This document shows, one piece after another, positions 48,438 through 55,777 of a stretch of 64,000 nucleotides of DNA. A program made the translations under genes and the position numbers. How positions within the stretch are numbered: position 1 is the stretch's first letter; every line of letters starts with the position of its first letter. The notes beneath the pieces are model-generated. The model ran no database searches. It was given only the letters and a program-made list of their open reading frames with translations, and was not told the origin of the DNA. This DNA is from Thermodesulfobacterium thermophilum DSM 1276 (GTDB taxonomy: Bacteria > Desulfobacterota > Thermodesulfobacteria > Thermodesulfobacteriales > Thermodesulfobacteriaceae): NCBI RefSeq assembly GCF_000421605.1, contig NZ_ATXI01000007.1:1-64000 (forward strand). Direction: 5' to 3'.

Positions 48438-49548
48438 GACTAATCCCTTGCTCTGTGTACCCATGAAACATATAAGAGTCTCCTAATTTTTTAACATTTA
48501 GCTCATGAAGGCGTACAGCCTCTTTAAGAGTTGGTATTGGATCTCTCTCTATCGCAGAAATTCCTTTTTTATCTCCAATAATCATAGGACCGATCATGTA
48601 ACAGACCTCATCTACCAAACCTTCTTCTAAAAAACTACCATGAACTTTGGCGCCTCCTTCAACCATTATAGAGTTGATACCATGTTCTAAACATTTTTCC
48701 ATCAAAAAGTTCAGGTCTACTTTGCTGTTTTTTAACGGAAGTTTCCAAACGAGAACCCCTGCGTTTTGAAAGGCTTTTTCTTTTTCTTCGGGCACTTTTT
48801 CCTGGCATACTATAATCGTTTGAGCTTCATCTAAGGTTTGAAAGACCTTATAATCCAAGCCAAGACTTAGATTGGTATCAAGAATAATCCTTATAGGGTT
48901 TTTTCCTTTTTTTAACCTGCAGGTAAGAAGGGGGTTGTCTTTAACTACCGTGTTTTTTCCAACCAGGATGGCATCAAACATTCCTCTTAGCTTATGGGCG
49001 TATGCTCTTGCTTTTTTCCCGGTTATCCATTTTGAATCACCGGTAGAAGTAGCAATCTTACCGTCTAAGCTTGCCGCAACTTTTAGTAAAACCCAGGGTC
49101 TTTTTCTTAGGATTCTGCTAAGAAAAAAACGGGTTAAAACTTTTACTTCCCTTTCTAATACCCCGGCGTTGACTTCTATTCCTTTTGAAGCAAGAAACTC
49201 AAGGCCTCCTTTAGCTACAGGGTTTGGGTCCCTTATTCCACAGACCACCTTTTGGATACCACTTGCTAAAATTTTTTCAGTGCACGGAGGGGTTTTCCCA
49301 TGATGGTTGCAAGGCTCTAAGGTAACATAAAGGATAGCCCCTTGGGTTCTCCCCTTTGCTTTTTCTATGGCTACTACTTCTGCATGAGGTCCTCCGTAGT
49401 GCTTATGATAACCTTTGGAGATTACTGCTTGAGTAACAGGATCTACCAGAACTGCCCCTACCACCGGATTAGGAGAAGTGTAGCCTAACCCTTTTTCTGC
49501 CTCTTTGATAGCAAGTTTCATGAAAAATTCGTCAGACAATTTTTCCAT
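48415..49548 (-). CDS. ribD: Bifunctional riboflavin deaminase/reductase RibD
   Basis: 377 residues. The deaminase domain (about 1-150) carries the zinc motif HAEVVAIEKA with LEPCNHHGKTPPCTEKI. The reductase domain (about 150-365) has VAASLDGKIATSTGDSKWIT and IMVEGGAKVHGSFLEEGLVDE. It performs two steps from the GTP-cyclohydrolase product toward riboflavin. It ends convergent with coaE. A DUF1992 gene lies 3 bp upstream, so the four minus-strand genes from 51108 to 48415 may form one operon. Confidence 0.96.
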   Translation of the reverse strand: MEKLSDEFFMKLAIKEAEKGLGYTSPNPVVGAVLVDPVTQAVISKGYHKHYGGPHAEVVAIEKAKGRTQGAILYVTLEPCNHHGKTPPCTEKILASGIQKVVCGIRDPNPVAKGGLEFLASKGIEVNAGVLEREVKVLTRFFLSRILRKRPWVLLKVAASLDGKIATSTGDSKWITGKKARAYAHKLRGMFDAILVGKNTVVKDNPLLTCRLKKGKNPIRIILDTNLSLGLDYKVFQTLDEAQTIIVCQEKVPEEKEKAFQNAGVLVWKLPLKNSKVDLNFLMEKCLEHGINSIMVEGGAKVHGSFLEEGLVDEVCYMIGPMIIGDKKGISAIERDPIPTLKEAVRLHELNVKKLGDSYMFHGYTEQGISLIETPLK

Positions 49549-49551
49549 CGT

Positions 49552-50013
49552 TTATTTTTTTCTTGGCTTTAAAGAAGAAATGTATAGAAAAGTTTGAAGT
49601 TTCATCCAGTCGATCTCTTTCTTTTCTGCAGGTTCTTTGCTACTTTCTTTAGCCAGCTTGATTTTTTCAGCTACTTTGCAAAAATATTCGTCAGGAATGT
49701 TTATAGGGCCTTTTCTTATCTGGTTTAGATGAAAAAGAAGGGTTGAAAGTTTTTTAACCTTTGAATAAGCATCTTGCAAGTCTTCTTCTAAAAGTTCTTC
49801 TAATTTAGCGATCTCTTTTCGAAGCTCTACTTCCTTAGGGAGAAAGCCTGCGTTTTGAAGTATTTTATAGACTATCTTTAGGTCTTCAGGAACAAAAGGA
49901 TTTTCTTCAAGTTTAAGGGGTTTCCCTTTAAGCTCAAGATGGTCAAACTCTCCGTTTTCCATGGCTTCTCTTATTTTTTCTTCGGCCAACTTTTTAAAAA
50001 TAAGAAGGCTCAT
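49552..50013 (-). CDS. DUF1992 (DnaJ-homologue subfamily C28 conserved domain) protein
   Basis: 153 residues. The N-terminal domain reads LAEEKIREAMENGEFDHLEL followed by KGKPLKLEENPFVPEDLKIVYKILQNAGFLP, the hallmark of the DUF1992 family; the rest is a charged helical tail. The name comes from an animal DnaJ relative, but no J domain is present and the bacterial role is unknown. It is between ribD (3 bp) and a TPR protein (3 bp) in a tight minus-strand operon. Confidence 0.85.
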   Translation of the reverse strand: MSLLIFKKLAEEKIREAMENGEFDHLELKGKPLKLEENPFVPEDLKIVYKILQNAGFLPKEVELRKEIAKLEELLEEDLQDAYSKVKKLSTLLFHLNQIRKGPINIPDEYFCKVAEKIKLAKESSKEPAEKKEIDWMKLQTFLYISSLKPRKK

Positions 50014-50016
50014 GGT

Positions 50017-50625
50017 TTAGTTTAGGTTTTTTATTTTGGTTTCGGCAATGCCTTTTAAAATCTCATCTTGGGTTTGATTTAGAACTTTTTGATAGGACTC
50101 TTTTGCTATCTGAGTTTTACCGATTTTTTCTGCTGCGCGGCCTAAGTCTAATAGTATTAAATTTTGAAGGTCAGGATATTTCTGGTTGATTTTTTGGTAA
50201 AGTTCAAAGGCCTGGTTCCAGTTGCCTTGAGATTCTGATATCTTAGCTTGATAGTACCAAACAAGTCCTTTTATTTTTTCAGGATATTTTTTCTCTAAAA
50301 CAGGTAAAAGTTCCTGGGTTTTGTTAAAATTCTTTTGTTGGTAATAATAGTCTGAGAGGATTATAGCAGATATTAATCCAGCTGAGGTGTTTTTATGTTT
50401 TTTGGTTACCTCTTCTAATGAGGCTATCAAGTTAGGGCTGCTTACAGCTTTTAAAAGTTCAAAAGTAGCTTCCTTTTCTTTTTTAGCAAAATAGTATTTA
50501 ACCCCACCCCATAAAATTCCTATACCTATAAGAATTACCACACAGGCTAAGATAAGCCTTAGATAGCGGTCAAAAAAATGTTGCAATCGTTCTGTATAGT
50601 ATAAAAGTTTGTCTCCTAAGTTCAT
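50017..50625 (-). CDS. Membrane-anchored tetratricopeptide protein, YfgM-like
   Basis: 202 residues. A short cytosolic N-terminus precedes one membrane helix (about residues 23-45, LILACVVILIGIGILWGGVKYYF). A periplasmic part follows with TPR-like helices, such as SEGNWNQAFELYQKINQKYP-type and KIGKTQIAKESYQKVL. The topology matches YfgM, an ancillary chaperone-linked partner of the Sec translocon and PpiD in proteobacteria. The TPR similarity is clear; the YfgM function is inferred. Confidence 0.72.
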   Translation of the reverse strand: MNLGDKLLYYTERLQHFFDRYLRLILACVVILIGIGILWGGVKYYFAKKEKEATFELLKAVSSPNLIASLEEVTKKHKNTSAGLISAIILSDYYYQQKNFNKTQELLPVLEKKYPEKIKGLVWYYQAKISESQGNWNQAFELYQKINQKYPDLQNLILLDLGRAAEKIGKTQIAKESYQKVLNQTQDEILKGIAETKIKNLN

Positions 50626-50628
50626 GGT

Positions 50629-51108
50629 CTATCCCTCAAGTCCACCAAAATAATCATCCCAGTTAAAAATAAGAGGCTCTTGCCCTTCTTTTAAAATCTG
50701 ATAATCTCCAACTTCTCCGATTACTATGATGTGGTCTCCTGCTTTACATTCTCCGTAGATCTCACACTCAAAGTAGGCTATGGCGTCTTTTAACACAGGC
50801 ATCCCGTTTAACGAAAAGGTATAAGGTATGTTTTCGAACTTATTATAGGTTTTTCCGCTTTTAAACCCAAAGTGTTTAGCAAGGTCCTGTTGCCCTTTAC
50901 CTAAGACGTTGATGCAAAAAAATCCAGATTCTTTGATAAGTTCATAGGTATACCTTTGAGGAGCAATCGAGACGGCTATGAGTCTTGGTCTGAAAGATAC
51001 TTGAGACACCCAGGCTGCTGTCATCCCGTTTATCTTATCGTTAGCTTTAGAGGTAACGATAAAAACGCCTTGCGGAAGATATTGAGTTATTATTTTTTGA
51101 AGCCCCAT
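50629..51108 (-). CDS. Flavin reductase-like FMN-binding protein (flavoredoxin type)
   Basis: 159 residues. The fold's hallmark segments are QGVFIVTSKANDKINGMTAAW, VSFRPRLIAVSIAPQRYTYELI and GFFCINVLGKGQQDLAKHFG, with GDHIIVIGEVGDYQIL late. Members bind FMN and reduce flavin or pass electrons; Desulfovibrio flavoredoxin is one. Partner and substrate are not evident. A GGAGGGAAACG-type ribosome site lies on the minus strand before the ATG at 51108. Confidence 0.85.
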   Translation of the reverse strand: MGLQKIITQYLPQGVFIVTSKANDKINGMTAAWVSQVSFRPRLIAVSIAPQRYTYELIKESGFFCINVLGKGQQDLAKHFGFKSGKTYNKFENIPYTFSLNGMPVLKDAIAYFECEIYGECKAGDHIIVIGEVGDYQILKEGQEPLIFNWDDYFGGLEG

Positions 51109-51364
51109 CGTTTCCCTCCTTGATAAACTTAAAGCTTATATTATTAATTTTACTATAATTTTAGAAAAAGGGAAATGCAGCCTCTATTTTAGGATATAAA
51201 AGACATGAGAACAGAGTGGTATAAATTTTTAAGTGTTAAAGGAGATTTATGTAGCTTAAATATTGGCTTTTCTTAGAGATTATTTTATTCTTAAGGTAAG
51301 AGACTATGCCCTAAAAGATGGAATTAAATATAAACTCTCACAGGGAAGGTTTTATGGGTAAGAA

Positions 51365-51881
51365 TGTTAAGAAAAAAGTATACGGGAATCTGGATGGTAT
51401 TATAGATTTTAAAAGTAGTCGGTTGGGTTTTTAACGAAGAAAGGCCAGAGGAAAGGGTTGAGGCGATAGTTTTGATTGACGGAAGAACCTGTAACTGAGG
51501 GGGTAGTCGATCGGTTTAGAGAAGACCTAAAATGATTATTATTCTTGTAGAGATGTTTTGTTTTCACCTGACTGTCCTCTTAATCGTTGTGTCACTCGAG
51601 GGAGGGCAGTTGCTTAACCTACCCAACCAGGTTTATTAGAGAGCAAACAGGTGGCTTTTAAAATGCCAGATGGAACCATAAAGGTAATAGGTGATCCCGA
51701 ATATCATGGTAATCCTCAGGATCCCAAAAATGGATCCTTAGTTACCTGGAAATACGGGTATGACTTACCATACCTTATTCAAAAGAGAACAGGATTTGAT
51801 GTAGAGGTCTTTAGATTTCAATCTCTTGATATCGCAGTCTGTGGGCTCTATACAGAGGTTTATTTATGTGGAAAAAGATAG
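51365..51881 (+). pseudogene. Decayed class I SAM-dependent methyltransferase gene
   Basis: Pieces in different frames read as one damaged protein. KKVYGNLDGIIDF, then after a shift GWVFNEERPEERVEAIVLID, then after another shift GVVDRFREDL, resemble a domain found beside glycosyl/methyltransferases. Later RDVLFSPDCPLNRCVTRGRAV is followed by a stop, and the open frame 51651-51881 ends PEYHGNPQDPKNGSLVTWKY, GYDLPYLIQKR and LYTEVYLCGK, a methyltransferase C-terminus. Several shifts and stops show loss of function. The likely role was sugar or lipid modification. The left edge is uncertain; 51109-51364 holds only small broken frames. Confidence 0.6.
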
Positions 51882-51899
51882 TTTATGTATAGGAGAAAA

Positions 51900-51984
51900 T
51901 GCCGGGGGCGGGAGTCGAACCCGCACGGGGGTGAACCCCAGTGGATTTTGAGTCCACCGCGTCTGCCAATTCCGCCACCCCGGC
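51900..51984 (-). tRNA. trnL: tRNA-Leu (anticodon CAA)
   Basis: Read on the minus strand, acceptor GCCGGGG pairs with CCCCGGC. The anticodon loop CTCAAAA gives CAA, there is a long variable arm (class II tRNA), and the T arm contains GGTTCGACTCC. The discriminator is A, and the 3' CCA is not encoded, unlike in the tRNA-Trp of this window. It reads UUG. Confidence 0.96.
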
Positions 51985-52017
51985 GGAAAAATTTATCAAA
52001 ACTTATTTTAATAGAGT

Positions 52018-52045
52018 TTGAATTTTTGGCAAGACCTATTATACT
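52018..52045 (+). promoter_or_regulatory. Promoter of yebC-ruvCA
   Basis: TTGAAT (52018-52023) and TATACT (52040-52045) with a 16-bp spacer, 30 bp before the yebC ATG. The -10 is near perfect. It lies right after the oppositely oriented tRNA-Leu. Confidence 0.6.
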
Positions 52046-52075
52046 TATTAAAAAATTTTTTTAAGGGGTGGTATT

Positions 52076-52825
52076 ATGGCTGGACATTCCCATTGGGCAC
52101 AGATAAAGAGAAAAAAAGCTGTTCAAGATGCTAAAAGAGGTCAAATATTTACTAAACTGATAAGAGAAATCGTTATTGCTGTAAGGGCAGGGGGAAGCGG
52201 AGATCCTGAGTTAAATCCAAGGTTGAGGGCAGCTATCCAGGCGGCAAGAGCAGCTAACATGCCCAAAGAAAACATCGAAAGGGCCATAAAAAAAGCCTTA
52301 GGGCAAGAAGAAGGGACTAATTATGAAGAGGCGGTGTTTGAAGGGTATGGTCCTGGCGGGGTTGCCATCTTGGTCCATGCTATCACCGATAATAGGAGAA
52401 GGACTGTTTCTGAGGTAAGACACATTTTTAGTAAACATGGGGGTAATTTGGCAGAGCCAGGGGCAGTTTCTTGGATCTTTGAACACAAAGGATTGATCGT
52501 TGTACCTAAAAAGGATGAAGAGAAGGTTTTAGAGATAGCTATAGAAAAAGGGGCAGAGGATACCAAAGAGTATGAAAGTGAGGTCGAAATCATCACCGAG
52601 CCTTCTCAGTTTGAAGAGGTTAAGAAAGCCTTAGAAGAGGCTGGGATTGAAATCCTTTCTGCCAAGCTTACTTTGGTACCAAAAACTTTTGTTCCTATCT
52701 CAGATGAACAAACCGCAAACACCCTCTTAAAACTTATCGAAGCACTGGATGATAACGACGATGTTCAGCAGGTATATGCTAACTTTGATATCCCTGAAAA
52801 TATCATGGAAAAACTTAATAGATGA
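52076..52825 (+). CDS. YebC/PmpR family protein (TACO1-like)
   Basis: 249 residues, starting MAGHSHWAQIKRKKAVQDAK, with ELNPRLRAAIQAARAANMPK and GGVAILVHAITDNRRRTVSEVR. The family has been described both as DNA-binding regulators and as translation factors easing polyproline stalling. It overlaps ruvC by 4 bp, the conserved yebC-ruvCA arrangement. AAGGGGTGG precedes the ATG. Confidence 0.96.
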   Translation: MAGHSHWAQIKRKKAVQDAKRGQIFTKLIREIVIAVRAGGSGDPELNPRLRAAIQAARAANMPKENIERAIKKALGQEEGTNYEEAVFEGYGPGGVAILVHAITDNRRRTVSEVRHIFSKHGGNLAEPGAVSWIFEHKGLIVVPKKDEEKVLEIAIEKGAEDTKEYESEVEIITEPSQFEEVKKALEEAGIEILSAKLTLVPKTFVPISDEQTANTLLKLIEALDDNDDVQQVYANFDIPENIMEKLNR

Positions 52826-53322
52826 AAATTTTGGGGATAGACCCTGGGCTCAATCATTTAGGTTATGCCTATGTGGAAAAATTTCAGCAAGGATTTAGGG
52901 TGTTAACCTGGGGGACCATCAGTCCCCCTCAACATTTAACCCTTCCTCAAAAGCTGGTTTTTATCTTTGAGAACCTTAAAGAAATCATAAATAAAATTTC
53001 CCCAGATTATTTGGCGTTAGAAGAGGTTTATACCCGAGGGGTTGGAAATGCGACCCTAAAGCTTTCGCAGGCTCAGGCCTTGGTTTTGCTTCTCTGTGGG
53101 CTTTATAACCTTAGGTTTAAAGTTTTTAATCCTAAGGAAATAAAAAAGTTTCTGACCCAGAATGGAAATGCTGAAAAACAGGATATGGTTTCTCAAATTC
53201 AGTGGTTGAGAAAACACGGGGTTTTATCTTTTGTGGAAGATTTTGAGGAAGATTCGTTAGACTCTCATAAGGTGGATGCCTTAGCAGTGGCTCTTTTACT
53301 TGGTTTTGAATTGGGAGGTTAA
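52822..53322 (+). CDS. ruvC: Holliday junction resolvase RuvC
   Basis: 166 residues. Catalytic acidic residues are in MKILGIDPGLNHLGYAYVE (first Asp), ALEEVYTRGVGNATLKLSQAQ (Glu), and near SLDSHKVDALAVALLLG (late Asp). It cuts Holliday junctions with RuvAB. It lies between yebC and ruvA; ruvB is not in the window. Confidence 0.95.
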   Translation: MKILGIDPGLNHLGYAYVEKFQQGFRVLTWGTISPPQHLTLPQKLVFIFENLKEIINKISPDYLALEEVYTRGVGNATLKLSQAQALVLLLCGLYNLRFKVFNPKEIKKFLTQNGNAEKQDMVSQIQWLRKHGVLSFVEDFEEDSLDSHKVDALAVALLLGFELGG

Positions 53323-53324
53323 TT

Positions 53325-53948
53325 TTGTTTTTTGCAGTCTCAGGAGTTCTAAAAACCGTAAATCCTCCTAATAAGGCAATCATAGAAATTTTACAGGTTT
53401 TTTCCATAGAGGTTTTTGTGCCTTTAAACTTGGTAGAGCCGCTTAAAACTAAGTTTATTGATAAACCGATAACCATGTATTTGGTTAGTTTTATAAGAAA
53501 AAACGAATTTTTAGAGCTTTATGGGTTTTTAGACAAAGAAACCAGAGAGCTTTTTATAAAACTGAACACCCTTTCTAAGGTTGGTCCTAAACTTGCCTTA
53601 AACATACTTTCTGTCTTTTCTCCTGAAGAGCTAAGACAAGTAATCCTTGAAGCACGTTGGAAGGAACTTGCAAAAGTGCCAGGTATTGGCCCAAAAAGGG
53701 CAGAAAAACTGTTTTTAGAACTAAAGAACCTATTTTTAAAACCCAGCCTCAAAGGGATAACCTTACCTCCAGAAAAAGAAATGATCCTTGAAGAGGCTAA
53801 AAGCTGTCTTTTATCCTTAGGATTTAGTTCTAAAGAGATAGACTCTGTTTTGTATAACGTTTTTGAAGAAGGGGTTACCTTAGACGAACTGATAAAAAGG
53901 GCTTTAAAGGAACTTGCACCAAGTGTTAAAGAAGAAAGGTTTGACTAA
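53325..53948 (+). CDS. ruvA: Holliday junction ATP-dependent DNA helicase subunit RuvA
   Basis: 207 residues from a TTG 2 bp after the ruvC stop. Domain I is a degenerate OB fold (about 1-65). The helix-hairpin-helix pair contains KVGPKLALNILSVFSPEELR and VPGIGPKRAEKLFLELKN. Domain III (about 145-200), which contacts RuvB, has LSLGFSSKEIDSVL. The N-terminus is divergent from the usual MIAYLRG start. RuvA binds the four-way junction as tetramers. Confidence 0.92.
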   Translation: MFFAVSGVLKTVNPPNKAIIEILQVFSIEVFVPLNLVEPLKTKFIDKPITMYLVSFIRKNEFLELYGFLDKETRELFIKLNTLSKVGPKLALNILSVFSPEELRQVILEARWKELAKVPGIGPKRAEKLFLELKNLFLKPSLKGITLPPEKEMILEEAKSCLLSLGFSSKEIDSVLYNVFEEGVTLDELIKRALKELAPSVKEERFD

Positions 53949-53968
53949 AAACTACAGGGGGTATTAAG

Positions 53969-54532
53969 ATGGACTGGGAAAGGTATTTTATCAAGCCCGA
54001 AGAGGCAATTCTGATTGTGGTAGATGTACAGGAAAAGTTGGTGAGAGCGATGGAAGAAAAGATAGTTTCTAAGATAATAAAAAACATAACCATCTTGGTT
54101 GAGGTAGCTAAAGTCTTAGGAATACCTGTTATCCTTACCGAACAATATCCTAAAGGGTTAGGACAAACCATAGAAGATTTAAAACAGATTCTTCCGGAAT
54201 ATCATCCTATTGAGAAGATAACCTTTGATTGTTGTGCCGAAGAGAAATTTTTAGAGAGTTTGAAATCTTATGGACGTAATAAAGTAATTCTGACAGGGAT
54301 GGAAACCCACATTTGTATCTATCAAACTGCCTTAAGCCTTCTTTCGAAAGGATATTTTGTGTTTTTACCTAAGGATGCTGTATGTAGCCGTAAAGAGGAA
54401 AACTGGAAGACAGGCCTTCAGCTTAGCATACTTGCAGGGGCTTTGCCTGTTGATACCGAAACCATCACTTTTCAACTTTTACAAAAAGCAGGAACCGAAG
54501 AGTTTAAAAAATTATCGGTTTATTTTAAATAA
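53969..54532 (+). CDS. Isochorismatase-family cysteine hydrolase
   Basis: 187 residues. The cysteine hydrolase triad can be assigned: Asp in ILIVVDVQEKLVRAM, Lys in the central region, and the nucleophile Cys in ILTGMETHICIYQTAL. Members hydrolyse amides such as nicotinamide or biuret; the substrate here is unknown. GGGGG lies upstream of the ATG. It follows ruvA by 20 bp, and the Rieske gene begins 2 bp after it. Confidence 0.88.
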   Translation: MDWERYFIKPEEAILIVVDVQEKLVRAMEEKIVSKIIKNITILVEVAKVLGIPVILTEQYPKGLGQTIEDLKQILPEYHPIEKITFDCCAEEKFLESLKSYGRNKVILTGMETHICIYQTALSLLSKGYFVFLPKDAVCSRKEENWKTGLQLSILAGALPVDTETITFQLLQKAGTEEFKKLSVYFK

Positions 54533-54534
54533 AA

Positions 54535-54930
54535 ATGGATAAAAAGAGACGAAACTTTTTAAGGCTTTTTTCTTTAGGTGTTTTGGGTTTTTTAACCTAT
54601 GGAGCTTTTAAAAACCTAACTAGTTTATCTTCTCCCCCACCTAAAAAGGTTATCGTTCTTTTTGAGGAGATAGAAAAAGCTAAAGATATACTTTTTAAAG
54701 AAAACTTTATTGTGATAAAAACAGGCTCTAATTTTAAAGTCTTTTCCAGGAAGTGTCCTCATTTAGGCTGTTTGCTTAACTATTCTCCTGAAGAGGATCT
54801 GATCGTCTGCCCCTGTCATCAAAGTAAGTTTAATCTTTCTGGAAAGTTTATCTCTGGACCTGCAAAAAAGGACCTTACTACATACAATTACAGACTTACT
54901 TCTCAGGGTTTAGAGGTTGAGGTTTTTTAG
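54535..54930 (+). CDS. Rieske iron-sulfur protein, membrane-anchored
   Basis: 131 residues. The N-terminus KKRRNFLRLFSLGVLGFLTYGAF is a Tat-like or uncleaved anchor with a membrane helix (about 9-24). The [2Fe-2S] cluster ligands are CPHLGC (about residue 75) and CPCHQS (about residue 93). It should take electrons from quinol in a bc-type complex with the cytochrome b encoded next (14-bp overlap) and pass them to the multihaem cytochrome. It is shorter than most Rieske proteins. Confidence 0.93.
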   Translation: MDKKRRNFLRLFSLGVLGFLTYGAFKNLTSLSSPPPKKVIVLFEEIEKAKDILFKENFIVIKTGSNFKVFSRKCPHLGCLLNYSPEEDLIVCPCHQSKFNLSGKFISGPAKKDLTTYNYRLTSQGLEVEVF

Positions 54931-55777
54931 CTTTCCCACCTCTCCTAAGCTCAACTTGTTTATAGCCAATCTCTGTTTGATAAGCCTTATAATCTCCATT
55001 TTATCTGGGATGGTGGTTAGTTATCATTACTTTTATACCGAACCTCTCTACAGCGTAATTCGGTTAGAGTCATCGGTGCCTTTTGGCAGGTTTTTTAGAA
55101 GCCTTCACTACTTTTCTTCTCAACTTGCTTTAATCTCAACTTTTTTCCATCTGATAGATAGCCTTTACAAAGGATGGCATCATAAAAAGAATTTTGTTGC
55201 CTGGTTGTTTTTGGTGTTAAGCTTTATCGTCCTTATTTTTATTACCTTTACCGGTTATGTGATAAGGTTTGATGAGGTAGGGAAGCTTGCAGGAACCATA
55301 GCTGAAAATCTTTGTTTAAGCATACCTTATGTAGGAGGAGTCTTAAGAGACCTTTTGTTCCCAATCTCTAAAGGAGGTCTTTATAGAGTTTATTTAGCCC
55401 ATATTTATGGTTCTTTTTTATTAGCCATAGGGCTTTTTGTTTGGCATGCCTCGATTAAACGGGTTTTAAGCCTTAAATATGCCCCTTATCTTTACCTAAA
55501 CCTGATTTTGCCTCTCATCTTTTATGTTCCTCTTGAGTCAGAGAAAGGGAAAACGATAGTTACTGGTCCATGGTTTTTTTGGGGAGCTCAGGGACTTTTA
55601 AAGTTTTTACCCCCTTTGGGAGTGCTTTTTTTACTTTTTTTAGCGGTTGTTTGGCTTATTCTTTTAGGTTTTAAGCCTGCAAGAAAGTTCAGCTCCTGGG
55701 TAGGTGGTATTTTAATATTATGGTTGTTAGTTTATGTTATTTTTAGTCTTATCATCTACAGAGATGCCCACACTTAA
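54917..55777 (+). CDS. Cytochrome b6-like subunit of a Rieske/cytb complex
   Basis: 286 residues from a TTG inside the Rieske gene. About seven or eight membrane helices. Haem ligands: LHYFSSQLALISTFFH in helix B (13 residues between the His pair) and AHIYGSFLLAIGLFVWH in helix D (14 between), the spacing of b6 rather than mitochondrial b. A GPWFFWGAQGLLKFLPP stretch sits where PEWY occurs in other cytochromes b. It should oxidise menaquinol at the inner membrane. The multihaem cytochrome gene begins before its stop. Confidence 0.9.
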   Translation: MRFFSFPTSPKLNLFIANLCLISLIISILSGMVVSYHYFYTEPLYSVIRLESSVPFGRFFRSLHYFSSQLALISTFFHLIDSLYKGWHHKKNFVAWLFLVLSFIVLIFITFTGYVIRFDEVGKLAGTIAENLCLSIPYVGGVLRDLLFPISKGGLYRVYLAHIYGSFLLAIGLFVWHASIKRVLSLKYAPYLYLNLILPLIFYVPLESEKGKTIVTGPWFFWGAQGLLKFLPPLGVLFLLFLAVVWLILLGFKPARKFSSWVGGILILWLLVYVIFSLIIYRDAHT

